This document shows positions 1 to 8,718 of a stretch of DNA of 64,000 bases, piece by piece. This stretch comes from Candidatus Nanoarchaeia archaeon. Its GTDB lineage: Archaea > Nanobdellota > Nanobdellia > Woesearchaeales > UBA525. A model generated the notes under the pieces. It was not told where the DNA came from. It searched no databases and worked only from the letters and a program-made list of their open reading frames with translations. Numbering within the stretch: position 1 is the stretch's first letter; every line of letters begins with the position of its first letter. The translations under genes and the position numbers were made by a program. Location: contig JANQNB010000011.1 of the NCBI GenBank assembly GCA_028279755.1, positions 68,501 through 132,500 on the forward strand, given 5' to 3'.

Positions 1-528
1 CAAGCGCCGATCTGGAGAGTCGATCCTGACAAAATACGGTCCGAATGCGAGCCTGCCCTGGTACGGCCAATTGTGCGATCGTTCGATCATCGTCACTTCG
101 AAGAGCTCGCCAGGCCTGTTTTCCGGTGTCCTGTTGTCGCCGCCGCGTTGCTTATCGCCCGGCACCCTGCCGGTCGAGACCGGGTGTCGCATCACTTCGC
201 GCAAGCCGAACTGGTAGACGCGTTCTGACTGGTCTTCTGGGTCAACTATTGGAATGTATTGACCGTATTCGAATGTCATATCCTGAAGGTGTGATTCGAT
301 GCCTGAAGGAATCTCTTGCTCTGTCTGGATATATACTGGTTCTTGCACAACTGTGACGCGTTCTGGCGGTTTGTGCAATAGGACACCCAAGGCAAGTCCA
401 AGACCAGTGTATGCGAGTGCTCGACCAAGCTGTCCCCGAGTAGGAAGACCACAAAACAGTTTCCATTGCTCCTGACATGCTGTTTTGTAAGTGGTGATGG
501 CTTCGTACACTGTCTCGAGCGTTCTCAT
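1..528 (-). CDS. YkuD (L,D-transpeptidase)-like protein, N-terminal part only; runs off the window edge
   Basis: Not in the ORF track because it has no stop in the window. Reading the minus strand from ATG at 528 gives MRTLETVYEAITTYKTACQEQWKLFCGL...VSTGRVPGDKQRGGDNRTPENRPGELFEVTMIERSHNWPYQGRLAFGPYFVRIDSPDRRL, open to base 1. ATGA overlap with the upstream gene. Shares the TGRVPG(D/N)KQR.GDNRT motif with it. Confidence 0.65.
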   Translation of the reverse strand, partial: MRTLETVYEAITTYKTACQEQWKLFCGLPTRGQLGRALAYTGLGLALGVLLHKPPERVTVVQEPVYIQTEQEIPSGIESHLQDMTFEYGQYIPIVDPEDQSERVYQFGLREVMRHPVSTGRVPGDKQRGGDNRTPENRPGELFEVTMIERSHNWPYQGRLAFGPYFVRIDSPDRRL

Positions 529-2021
529 CGTACTGGTCGTGCGCTGTGCTCGATGATCGCCACGCCGCGATTGAGGCCATGCTCTTGCGCGTAACGGACG
601 ATCTTGACAGCATCGCTGTTGTTGAAGACCACGCCGCCGTTCGTGACATCCCTTCCTGCGCGAATGGCGTCTTCGCGGGCTGCCATGCCGGTGCCGGCTA
701 TCTGCATCCCTGGAAAGGGATCGTCGGCGAGGTTGAGGAACGCCTTGCCGTAGAGCTCGCCGAAATTCCCGATCGCGCCGCCGTCGAAATAGAACACACC
801 TTCCTGCGTGCGGTTATCGCCGGAACGCTGCTTGTTGCCAGGCACGCGGCCGAAGGTGCATCTGGCGCGAAAGACTTCTCGCGGACTGCCGCTTGTGAGG
901 TCGTAGACGATGCCCACGCGTTCATCGCGATCGAGGTAGAGTGCGTACGTGAGTTCACCATATTGCCGCTTCATTGCGGCTGTGGTTGTGACTGATTGTG
1001 GTTCCGCTACTGTGGCTGTTGGGATTGCTGTATGAGTCTTTGGAATTGGTGTTGTAGCTGAGATTGGATATTGCTGAATTGGCGTCGGTGTGGCTGTCTG
1101 TACTGCTACGCTATGATTGCTCTTCTTCCATTCCTCGAGCACTTGCGGGATATAGATCGCGAGCTTGATGCCGGCGAGGGTAAGCAAGGCGCCGCCTGCG
1201 ACAAAAGCAGCCCTTCGTATGAGTTTCTGCTTCCAATGCGTGCGTGTCTGCTGATACAGTTCAGCGACGTGGTGCTCGAGGCTGTTCGCATCCTGCACCA
1301 GGCGATTGCTCGCCTCGAGCAGTTCCGGCTCTTCATGTCGCACTGTCTTCTCTTCAAAACGCTGGACGAGGACGCCATAAGCGTTCACCTCCTTGAGCAG
1401 TTTCTTGAAACGCTTCTTCCCTTTGCTGGCTGTGATATCCCCGGAGGCGTTCATGAACTCTTTTTCCAGCACGTCATAGCGCCCTTGCAGCTGTGCGAAT
1501 TCTGCTCCGAGCTTCTCGTCGCGGTCTTGCTTGTGCACCCGTTCCTGAAATACTCTTGCGACCCTGCCGGTCGCGTCGTTGATCATGTCTCGCAAGGTCG
1601 CTGCGGCTTTGTCCCTGCCTGCTGCCAACAGTTTCGGCTCTTCGCTCGCGAACAGGTGTTTCGCAGCTTCCAGTCCCTGCTTGCCAGGACTGTCGCCGAG
1701 CCGTTCCTCAAGTTCATGATACAACAATGCTTCATAGAGACTGAGTTTATGCTCTGCCGTGCGGAGGCTGTGCTCGAGCGCCTGCAGCTGTCTGACTGCA
1801 CCTTGCACACCCGGAAAAGAAGACTGTGCCAGGAGGTGCGCATCGCCCATGATGTTGCTGTATGTGTCCCGCACATGTGCATAGTGTGTTGCATCCTCAA
1901 CAGTGATCTGATCGTGGAATGCGCCGGTGAGCCACGCTGTTTCTGCGACAATTGCTTCGAGATCAAGACGTCGTACCCTGTCTGCAGCCCTGATCTGGGT
2001 TTGGAGCGAATCTCGGTTCAT
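525..2021 (-). CDS. Coiled-coil + TM + C-terminal YkuD-like domain protein
   Basis: 498 aa; TM segment AAFVAGGALLTLAGIKLAIYI; C-term CTFGRVPGNKQRSGDNRTQEGVFYF...IAGTG...VTNGGVVFNNSDAVKI resembles YkuD fold but lacks catalytic His/Cys. Confidence 0.65.
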   Translation of the reverse strand: MNRDSLQTQIRAADRVRRLDLEAIVAETAWLTGAFHDQITVEDATHYAHVRDTYSNIMGDAHLLAQSSFPGVQGAVRQLQALEHSLRTAEHKLSLYEALLYHELEERLGDSPGKQGLEAAKHLFASEEPKLLAAGRDKAAATLRDMINDATGRVARVFQERVHKQDRDEKLGAEFAQLQGRYDVLEKEFMNASGDITASKGKKRFKKLLKEVNAYGVLVQRFEEKTVRHEEPELLEASNRLVQDANSLEHHVAELYQQTRTHWKQKLIRRAAFVAGGALLTLAGIKLAIYIPQVLEEWKKSNHSVAVQTATPTPIQQYPISATTPIPKTHTAIPTATVAEPQSVTTTAAMKRQYGELTYALYLDRDERVGIVYDLTSGSPREVFRARCTFGRVPGNKQRSGDNRTQEGVFYFDGGAIGNFGELYGKAFLNLADDPFPGMQIAGTGMAAREDAIRAGRDVTNGGVVFNNSDAVKIVRYAQEHGLNRGVAIIEHSARPVR

Positions 2022-2187
2022 AGCCTTGCTATGGTTCTCTGTCTTAAAGGCGTCTTCGCCGGTTTTCCTGGAAAGAATTCAGGCATTGTGGAAAATTGTT
2101 CAGGAAGCGCTTGTTATTCCGGAATCCCCGACGATAACAGGTCCGAGCACTAGCTTTATAAGGCAACCACTGCTTGCGCTGTTTTGT

Positions 2188-2210
2188 GCCGTAGTCGCAT
2201 ACTCGGTAAG
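2188..2210 (+). repeat. Partial duplicate of tRNA-Ser 5' end
   Basis: GCCGTAGTCGCATACTCGGTAAG resembles GCCGCAGTCGCATAGCCTGGTA at the start of the tRNA at 2259. Confidence 0.45.
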
Positions 2211-2258
2211 CACAGCTTCCCGGTCGCGCCCGCGGCCCTCAGTCGTAAACTCCTTCGT

Positions 2259-2382
2259 GCCGCAGTCGCATAGCCTGGTATTGCGCAGGATTGGAAACTT
2301 GCGAGCCTGGGAGTAAGTCCTGGGCGCGAGTACAGATATCCTGTTCCTTCGGGAATCCCCGGTTCAAATCCGGGCTGCGGCG
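2259..2382 (+). tRNA. tRNA-Ser(GGA) with ~41-nt intron (about 2297-2337)
   Basis: Acceptor GCCGCAG/CTGCGGC; anticodon stem CAGGA/TCCTG with loop TTGGAA|..A; long variable arm TTCC-TTCG-GGAA; T arm CCCGG TTCAAAT CCGGG; intron helix ACTTGCG/CGCGAGT; 83 nt after splicing. Confidence 0.85.
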
Positions 2383-2453
2383 TTAAGATCGTTGTCACTA
2401 AATAGTGAAAATAAATCAGAAAATTTATAAAAATCTCAGGTTCACCTTTCTTC

Positions 2454-3008
2454 ATGGTTGATGCACCTGAAATCGGTTACTTCCTTGAAGCTCCTCCGCA
2501 AAAATTACTTGCTCGTGTACTTGATAATTATCTCAATTGTGAACCTGATGCCATTGTAATCTCTGCCTATGATTCAGGTATGGTAGCTGACCACTTGATC
2601 TCTCCTATCCAGAGAGCAAGTGAACGGGGAATTGCAGTATTTGGAATTCGCGCCACACTATTTGACACTGTTTATTACGAATTGACTCGTGGTAGAGAAC
2701 CGCTAGACAACGAGTTTTTCATGCAGCCAGAGATGATTAAGGCTGGTTATATTCCTCTTCAAGGGTATCCATTGTATTTATTGGAGATTGCGGAGATGGT
2801 GAGGAAGATGTGTGATTTGGCTCCTGAACTACCTGTTGATAGCATACGGGCTCAAGTGGATGGAGACAAGTTGTTTAATACATTCACTGCCGGTTTGCAG
2901 GAAATCTTTGTGCAACATTCGACATATGATGATAGAATCGCAGAAGCAAGAAGGAGATTCTCAAGTGAGCAATTCAACGCAAGAATTGACGAAATATTAT
3001 CAAGCTGA
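2454..3008 (+). CDS. Possible stand-alone asparaginase/GatD C-terminal-like domain protein
   Basis: 184 aa; DAIVISAYDSGMVADHLISPIQRASERGIAVFGIRATLFDTVYYE...MIKAGYIPLQG resembles the C-terminal lobe of asparaginase family; low-GC gene. Confidence 0.4.
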   Translation: MVDAPEIGYFLEAPPQKLLARVLDNYLNCEPDAIVISAYDSGMVADHLISPIQRASERGIAVFGIRATLFDTVYYELTRGREPLDNEFFMQPEMIKAGYIPLQGYPLYLLEIAEMVRKMCDLAPELPVDSIRAQVDGDKLFNTFTAGLQEIFVQHSTYDDRIAEARRRFSSEQFNARIDEILSS

Positions 3009-3012
3009 CCTT

Positions 3013-3531
3013 TTACACCTTCATCAACTTCTTCGTCAGCCTCAGCTGTTTTTCAATCACAATCTTCTCCCCTTCTTCTAAATCAACCAAAGCAAGCCTC
3101 GTCTTCGTGCAATCCTGGACGAGCTTGTGGACTTCAACCTTAAACCCTAATTTTTGGAGTTTCTGGATGCAGATCTTCTGTCCTGGTAAGAGTTGTTCAT
3201 GCCCGAGCTTGCACTCGACAAACAAGAATTCTTTGTTCCGAAAACAGAGAAAATCAGGAAGACCGTGATGAACAGCACAGTAATACTCTAACAACTCAAA
3301 ATGATGGGGGTGATGGTCTTGAAGCAGTTCTTTGAGAATCTCATACTTGCGCCGCACGTTTGGATACAGTTCATCGCGTCGCAGGATATTGATCAAGGCA
3401 CCACGCCAGACTGTCCAGCCCTGGCGCTCGAGCCGCTTTCGAAGCTCGCGTTCAGACATGCCTTTGCGGCGATAGCCGGGCGCGTTTTTGCAATGGTCTG
3501 GCAAGGGATAATAGCGGAAGACGACAGGCAT
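3013..3531 (-). CDS. VRR-NUC-type nuclease-like protein
   Basis: 172 aa; GLPDFLCFRNKEFLFVECKLGHEQLLPGQKICIQKLQKLGFKVEVHKL fits PDxxx..E.K.....L...Q......L. Confidence 0.55.
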   Translation of the reverse strand: MPVVFRYYPLPDHCKNAPGYRRKGMSERELRKRLERQGWTVWRGALINILRRDELYPNVRRKYEILKELLQDHHPHHFELLEYYCAVHHGLPDFLCFRNKEFLFVECKLGHEQLLPGQKICIQKLQKLGFKVEVHKLVQDCTKTRLALVDLEEGEKIVIEKQLRLTKKLMKV

Positions 3532-3628
3532 AGAACGAATGAAAAGCTGCGTGTTTAAGAGCGCTGCGTGAGGATGTCCAGTGCACGAAGTGCGCTGGGC
3601 ATGGAACGTGAGTGACTATGCCTGGTGG

Positions 3629-4153
3629 TCACCACCTGGGTGTCGTCCAGGAATGCATTGGTTTTGTTTCGGTGAGTGGAAATGATGTTACGAACATCGC
3701 TTTGGATGCAAGAGGAGGGGTCAGACTGACGCTGATACGCTCGCGAGTCAGGCTGATATCGGTGTCGAAGATGCTTCCCATGTAATCGAACAGGATTGGG
3801 ATGCCTTCATCTGCAAGAACTTCGCGCGCTTCTGCTGCCATCATTTCGACGAATTCATCGTTTTCATCCATGCATCCGAGCAATCCGCCAAAGAGCATGG
3901 TTGAGCCTGCTGCGCGCAGTTTTGCCGCGAGCTGTACAACGCCTTGTCGTGGAGTGAGGTATGTTCCTTCAAGCATATTTGCCTGTGTAAGCTCTGTTGG
4001 AAGCGTCGCGTGCGCTATGCCGGCCTCTCTTTCCGGTTCATAGAGGACCACGCCGCAGCAGGTTGAAAGTCCTGCACGGAGGGTGTGATACCGTTCTGTT
4101 ATTTCGATTTCGCGCTGGAGAACAGCCCGAGAGCTGAATCCGTAGTAGGTCAT
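3629..4153 (-). CDS. CheD-like (chemoreceptor glutamine deamidase family) protein
   Basis: 174 aa; LRAGLSTCCGVVLYEPEREAGIAHATLPT matches CheD GLGSCVAV.L.D....G.AH.MLP with Cys and His retained. Confidence 0.6.
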   Translation of the reverse strand: MTYYGFSSRAVLQREIEITERYHTLRAGLSTCCGVVLYEPEREAGIAHATLPTELTQANMLEGTYLTPRQGVVQLAAKLRAAGSTMLFGGLLGCMDENDEFVEMMAAEAREVLADEGIPILFDYMGSIFDTDISLTRERISVSLTPPLASKAMFVTSFPLTETKPMHSWTTPRW

Positions 4154-4211
4154 GTTGGTGAAAAAGAAGCACTCATATATAAATATTAACTATTCAAGAG
4201 TGATTACAAAT

Positions 4212-4520
4212 TTAGATCATCTCGATCTCGATCTGCAGGCCTTCAGGGATCGGCACACGCATGACCAAGCGAAGCGCGCGCTCGTCAAGGCCGAGATCGA
4301 TCAGTCGCTTATGGATACGCATCTCGTATCTTTCCCAGGTGGCCTTGCCTTCGCCATCTGGAGAACGTCGTGTGGTGATCTTGAGGCTTTTTCGCGGCAG
4401 CGGCACTGGTCCTTTCATCACAACGCCAGTCTTCTCTGCGATCTCACGGATGTAATCACACACCTGATTGATCTTGTCAATGTCGGTACTCGCCAGTTTG
4501 ATTCGTGCTCGCTGTTGCAT
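4212..4520 (-). CDS. rps10: 30S ribosomal protein uS10
   Basis: 102 aa; [54 protein letters not shown]. Confidence 0.95.
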   Translation of the reverse strand: MQQRARIKLASTDIDKINQVCDYIREIAEKTGVVMKGPVPLPRKSLKITTRRSPDGEGKATWERYEMRIHKRLIDLGLDERALRLVMRVPIPEGLQIEIEMI

Positions 4521-4593
4521 TGTCTGCCTCTCTGCGCGGTGAACGCGCCCTGTTTCACCACGGGATTGCTCCCAGTGAAAATAAAAATGGGTT

Positions 4594-5889
4594 TTACTGC
4601 ATCGGCTTCTTCACAAGCTCAGTGCACATGCCAGCAGCCACAGTGGCTCCTGAATCCCGGATCGCGAAGTTCGCCATCTGCGGGATGTCGCTCTTCTTCT
4701 CGATCACAAGCGGCTGCACCGGCTTGATCTTCACGATAGCTGCGTCGCCGTTCTTGATGAAGTCAGGGTTCTCCTCAAGCACTTCACCAGTTGCAGGGTT
4801 GAGCTTCTTCTCAATCGCTTCGATCCTGCAGGCAACCTGTGCAGTGTGGATGTGGAACACCGGCGTGTAGCCGACAGTCATGACGCTCGGGTGGTTCAGC
4901 ACGACGATCTGTGCGGTGAACTCTGAAGCCACAGTCGGAACGTTGTCTGCGGTGCCGAGCACATCGCCACGGGCAACGTCCTTCTTGCCGAAGCCACGGA
5001 TGCTCAAGCCGACGTTGTCGCCAGGCTCAGCCTGCTGCATCTGCTCGTGGTGCATCTCAATGCTCTTGCACTCGCCAGGAACGCCCTTGCCTTCGCGTCC
5101 AGGGACAGCGATGACCTTGTCGTTCACCTTGAGCACGCCAGTCTCGACACGGCCCACTGGCACGACGCCGATTCCTGTGATGTTGTACACGTCCTGGATC
5201 GGGCAGCGCAGCGGAAGCTCGGTCGGCTTCTCAGGCGCCTTCAGATCGTTGATCGTGTCGAGCAGAGTCTTTCCAGACCACCAGCTCAGCTTCTCACCCT
5301 TCTTCACGACATTGTCGCCAGGAAGGCTTGCGATCGGCACGATGGGGATGTCGTCAGTCTTGAAGCCGACGCTCGCGAGGAGCTTGGTCACTTCGTCCTT
5401 GACTGCGGTGAACTTCGCCTCTGCGTAGTCCACACCGCTGATGTCCATCTTGTTGACTGCGACGATCATCTGCTGCACGCCGAGCACCTTGCTCAGGTAC
5501 GCGTGCTCGCGGGTCTGTGCGTTGACGCCGTCGTTCGCCGCGACCACGAGGACTGCTGCATCAGCCTGGCTTGCGCCAGTGATCATGTTCTTGATGAAGT
5601 CCTTGTGGCCTGGAGCGTCGATGATGGTGAAGTAGTACTTGTCAGTCTCGAACTTCTTGTGTGCAAGGTCGATCGTGACGCCACGCTCGCGCTCTTCTTT
5701 CAGATTGTCCATGACATAGGCGAATTCGAAGCCGGACTTGCCGAGTTCTGCTGCCTTGTCCTTGAGCTTGCGCAGCTGCTGCTCTTCGATATTGCCGCTG
5801 TCAAAGAGCATGCGGCCCACAGTCGTGCTCTTGCCGTGGTCCACGTGTCCGATGAACACGAGGTTAATGTGTGTCTTGTCCTTTGCCAT
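4594..5889 (-). CDS. tuf: Translation elongation factor 1-alpha (aEF1A)
   Basis: 431 aa; [21 protein letters not shown]; preceded by GGAGGG ribosome-binding site. Confidence 0.98.
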   Translation of the reverse strand: MAKDKTHINLVFIGHVDHGKSTTVGRMLFDSGNIEEQQLRKLKDKAAELGKSGFEFAYVMDNLKEERERGVTIDLAHKKFETDKYYFTIIDAPGHKDFIKNMITGASQADAAVLVVAANDGVNAQTREHAYLSKVLGVQQMIVAVNKMDISGVDYAEAKFTAVKDEVTKLLASVGFKTDDIPIVPIASLPGDNVVKKGEKLSWWSGKTLLDTINDLKAPEKPTELPLRCPIQDVYNITGIGVVPVGRVETGVLKVNDKVIAVPGREGKGVPGECKSIEMHHEQMQQAEPGDNVGLSIRGFGKKDVARGDVLGTADNVPTVASEFTAQIVVLNHPSVMTVGYTPVFHIHTAQVACRIEAIEKKLNPATGEVLEENPDFIKNGDAAIVKIKPVQPLVIEKKSDIPQMANFAIRDSGATVAAGMCTELVKKPMQ

Positions 5890-6040
5890 AGGGTTCCCTC
5901 CTATCGAGCATTATATGAATGCTAGTGCCCGCGGAAAACTTCAGGTGCTTTTTAAAGATATCGGTGGCAGGCTTGTGTTTTTGCCGTGAATATCGCGAAT
6001 TTCCGCCATATTTGGGAAGGAGGTGAATCCACACATACTA

Positions 6041-6058
6041 GTATACATTTATGTATAC
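6041..6058. promoter_or_regulatory. Inverted repeat in the divergent aEF1A/ftsZ intergenic region
   Basis: GTATACA-TTTA-TGTATAC perfect 7-bp arms, next to ATACTAGTAT palindrome. Confidence 0.4.
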
Positions 6059-6155
6059 AAATAGAAACATTTATATATTAGTAGCTTTTATAAATTATCA
6101 GAATCGTGGGAAGGGACACTGCTCCTTTCTAGCGTTGCGACAAAGGTGGTTATTC

Positions 6156-7184
6156 ATGGCAGACAATCTCGAAGTAGGACAAGCCCACATCTCAGTGATC
6201 GGTTGCGGCGGCGCAGGCTGCAACATGACCAACTGGCTCTACAACAAGGGCGTGCAAGGCGCAGACATCCTCGCCTGCAACACAGACAAGCAACATCTCG
6301 ATATCACAGCTGCTGACCAGAAGGTGCTCATCGGCCAGAACGTCACGCGGGGCCTCGGCTGCGGCGGCTATCCAGCGAAAGGCGCGGAAAGCGCCAAGGA
6401 AAACCTGCAGGAACTGAAACAGGCATTGAGCAGGGCAGACATGTGCTTCATCTGCGCAGGCATGGGCGGCGGCACCGGCACAGGAGCGAGTCCAGTCGTT
6501 GCGCAAGTGGCCCGTGATGCCGGCGCTATCGTCATCGGCACTGTGACAATGCCATTCAAGATCGAACGCGCACGCATCGACAAGGCGGAAGAAGGATTGC
6601 AGCAACTGCGCCAGGCATGCGACACAGTCATCGTGGTCGACAACAACCGCCTCGTGCAAATCGCAGGCAACCTGCCAGTCGAGCAAGCATTCGCAGTCGC
6701 GAACGAACTTGTGGCGACAATGATCAAAGGCATTGTCGAGATCATCGCCGTGCCCAGTCTCGTGAACCTTGACTATGCAGATGTCAAGGCAGTGATGTCC
6801 AGTGGCGGAGTAGCGGCCATCGGTGTCGGCTCGAGCGACACGAACAACCGCGTGGAGGAAAGCGTGAAAGGCGCGCTCGCCAATCCACTCCTGGAGATTG
6901 ACTATGCAGGCGCGAGCGGTGCGATCATCCACATCACTGGCGGCCCGGACATGACCCTCGATGAGGTCGCGAACGCTGGCGAACTCGTCACTGAAGAGAT
7001 GGACGCTGATGCCAATGTCATCTGGGGCGCGCGTGTCGACGACGGCATGCAGGGAAAGATGACAGTGATGACCATCATCACTGGCGTGAACTCGCCCTGG
7101 CTGCTCGGCAAGGAAAGCCCTGAAGAAAAAGTGAAAGCACGCCAGGAACTCGGCAGCAATCTCGGCATCGACATTGTTGAATAA
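6156..7184 (+). CDS. ftsZ: Cell division protein FtsZ
   Basis: GCGGAGCNM, NTDKQHLD, GMGGGTGTGASPVVA tubulin signature; start chosen at MADNLEV with GGTGG upstream. Confidence 0.95.
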   Translation: MADNLEVGQAHISVIGCGGAGCNMTNWLYNKGVQGADILACNTDKQHLDITAADQKVLIGQNVTRGLGCGGYPAKGAESAKENLQELKQALSRADMCFICAGMGGGTGTGASPVVAQVARDAGAIVIGTVTMPFKIERARIDKAEEGLQQLRQACDTVIVVDNNRLVQIAGNLPVEQAFAVANELVATMIKGIVEIIAVPSLVNLDYADVKAVMSSGGVAAIGVGSSDTNNRVEESVKGALANPLLEIDYAGASGAIIHITGGPDMTLDEVANAGELVTEEMDADANVIWGARVDDGMQGKMTVMTIITGVNSPWLLGKESPEEKVKARQELGSNLGIDIVE

Positions 7185-7194
7185 GGCATGAACC

Positions 7195-7935
7195 ATGGAC
7201 TCCGACAGTATCGTGATGCGGAAACTTGTCAACGAGATGGCAGAACGCTCGCAGAAAGTCTTCGAACGCCAGGCTTCGCGACAAGAACTCGACGCCTCTG
7301 TACGACACCTCCTGCCGCTCGTCTTCGAGAAAGGGCTTGAGAACGTCGACCTGACCATGCTCAGCCCCGAACAGCGCTGCCAGATCACCAACGCGGTCGG
7401 CGACGAACTGTTCCGGAAAGGCAAGCTGAAAGACGCATTGAACGCGTACGTGCTCAGCACAAATCGCGAACGCATCAGCGAGGTCGGCGAACAGTTCGAA
7501 CTCCACGGACAACTCTCGGAAGCGATCAGATGCTACAAGCTCGCGGCAGACGAGGAGCATCTCCTCGCTTTGGGGATGAAATGCCTCTCAAAATCACGGT
7601 TGAAAGAAGCGATGAAGGCCTTCCATCTTGTGGACGACAAGGAAAGCCTTGAGCAAGTCGGCGAGCAATGCCTTGACCGCGGAAAGTTTGACCTGGCTGT
7701 CGAGATCTTCGCCGCTTCCGGCAACGCTGAGAAGCTCGTCACAGCCGGCGACCTCTGCGTCAAGGAGCGGAATTACCAAGTAGCGTATCAGGCCTATGCA
7801 AGCGCGCAGGACTACGAGCGGCTCAACGCCCTCGCGTCCTTATGCGTCCAGGCAGGCAATCACCAATTAGCGGCACGCTGTTATGACGCGACCGGGAACC
7901 AAGCGATGGTCGCGTTCCTGCAAGAGAATACATAG
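7195..7935 (+). CDS. TPR-like helical repeat protein in ftsZ operon
   Basis: 246 aa; repeating A..Y..a...E.L...G..cl....y..A...Y units; 10 bp after ftsZ. Confidence 0.7.
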   Translation: MDSDSIVMRKLVNEMAERSQKVFERQASRQELDASVRHLLPLVFEKGLENVDLTMLSPEQRCQITNAVGDELFRKGKLKDALNAYVLSTNRERISEVGEQFELHGQLSEAIRCYKLAADEEHLLALGMKCLSKSRLKEAMKAFHLVDDKESLEQVGEQCLDRGKFDLAVEIFAASGNAEKLVTAGDLCVKERNYQVAYQAYASAQDYERLNALASLCVQAGNHQLAARCYDATGNQAMVAFLQENT

Positions 7936-7944
7936 GGGGTTACG

Positions 7945-8316
7945 ATGTTGCAACAAGAAGAATTATACGCTCAGAAAGTCGAGCTCTTGCTCGAGATGCA
8001 GAAGAAGAAGTTCCTGACAGAGATAGACGCGCTGCGCGCAGAAGTCGACGCACTGAAAGAAACAGTGGCTGGCTTGAAACGAGCGAGCGTGCAAGCAGCG
8101 CCAGCGCAACCAGCAGTGGCGGTTGCTGCGGCGACAGAAGCGCCTGCACAACCTGCGCCAGTGGAACAGGCAGCTGCAGAGCCAGTAGTCCCTGCTCCAC
8201 CTGAAGCTGCGCCTGTTGAACAAGCGGCACAGCCAACAGCGAAGCCCATCGATCGCAACAACGTCGCGCCGAGCGATGTGAGCATCGAGAAGATCTTCTA
8301 CTTCGGGCAGAAATAA
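7945..8316 (+). CDS. Coiled-coil, Ala/Pro/Gln-rich small protein in ftsZ operon
   Basis: 123 aa; N-terminal coiled coil then low-complexity APAQPAV..., conserved-looking C-term VSIEKIFYFGQK; GGGGGTT upstream. Confidence 0.65.
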   Translation: MLQQEELYAQKVELLLEMQKKKFLTEIDALRAEVDALKETVAGLKRASVQAAPAQPAVAVAAATEAPAQPAPVEQAAAEPVVPAPPEAAPVEQAAQPTAKPIDRNNVAPSDVSIEKIFYFGQK

Positions 8317-8343
8317 AGAATGGAAACATGTTTTGAAGTTTTC

Positions 8344-8688
8344 TTATAATCCTGGCCGCTGCGGCGGTACGCCCGGACTCGGTGACGGACTTGGCTGCGG
8401 CTGACTTGGCGGCGCCTGTGGAGGGGGCTGACTCGGTGCTTGAGGCTGCGGTGTCGGTTGCGGGCTTGGCTGCGGCGCAACTTCTTCCTCGTCGTCATCC
8501 TCATCCTCGTCTTCAGCCTGGATATCCTCAGTCTCCGCGTCAAGCTCGTCCTGCGTGATCACGCCCTTCTTGACCAGCAGCTCGATTAACGCACTGATGA
8601 GCACTTGGTTGCTCTCAGCAAGATCTTCAACATCCATGTCTTCTTCGTCATGGACTTCTTCATGCATTTCAGGTTCCATAAGGTCCAC
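8344..8688 (-). CDS. Acidic small protein with Pro/Gln/Ser-rich tail
   Basis: 114 aa; LISALIELLVKKGVITQDELDAE then (P-Q-P-S/T) repeats. Confidence 0.6.
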   Translation of the reverse strand: MDLMEPEMHEEVHDEEDMDVEDLAESNQVLISALIELLVKKGVITQDELDAETEDIQAEDEDEDDDEEEVAPQPSPQPTPQPQAPSQPPPQAPPSQPQPSPSPSPGVPPQRPGL

Positions 8689-8718
8689 CTCACCGATAAT
8701 TGCGAAAATGAAAAGGTT

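Noticed and set aside
1071-2153. 360-aa plus-strand ORF
   Set aside because: Antisense to the coiled-coil/YkuD-like gene, whose motifs are coherent.
3576-3660. Two adjacent hairpins (CCAGTGCAC-GAA-GTGCGCTGG and GGTGGT-C-ACCACC)
   Set aside because: Possible terminator or leader but too little extra structure to call an RNA; noted only.
6192-7475. 427-aa minus-strand ORF
   Set aside because: Antisense to ftsZ.
8380-8500. Repetitive Pro/Gln/Ser-coding DNA resembling a tandem repeat
   Set aside because: Irregular low-complexity coding sequence, not a CRISPR or exact tandem array.
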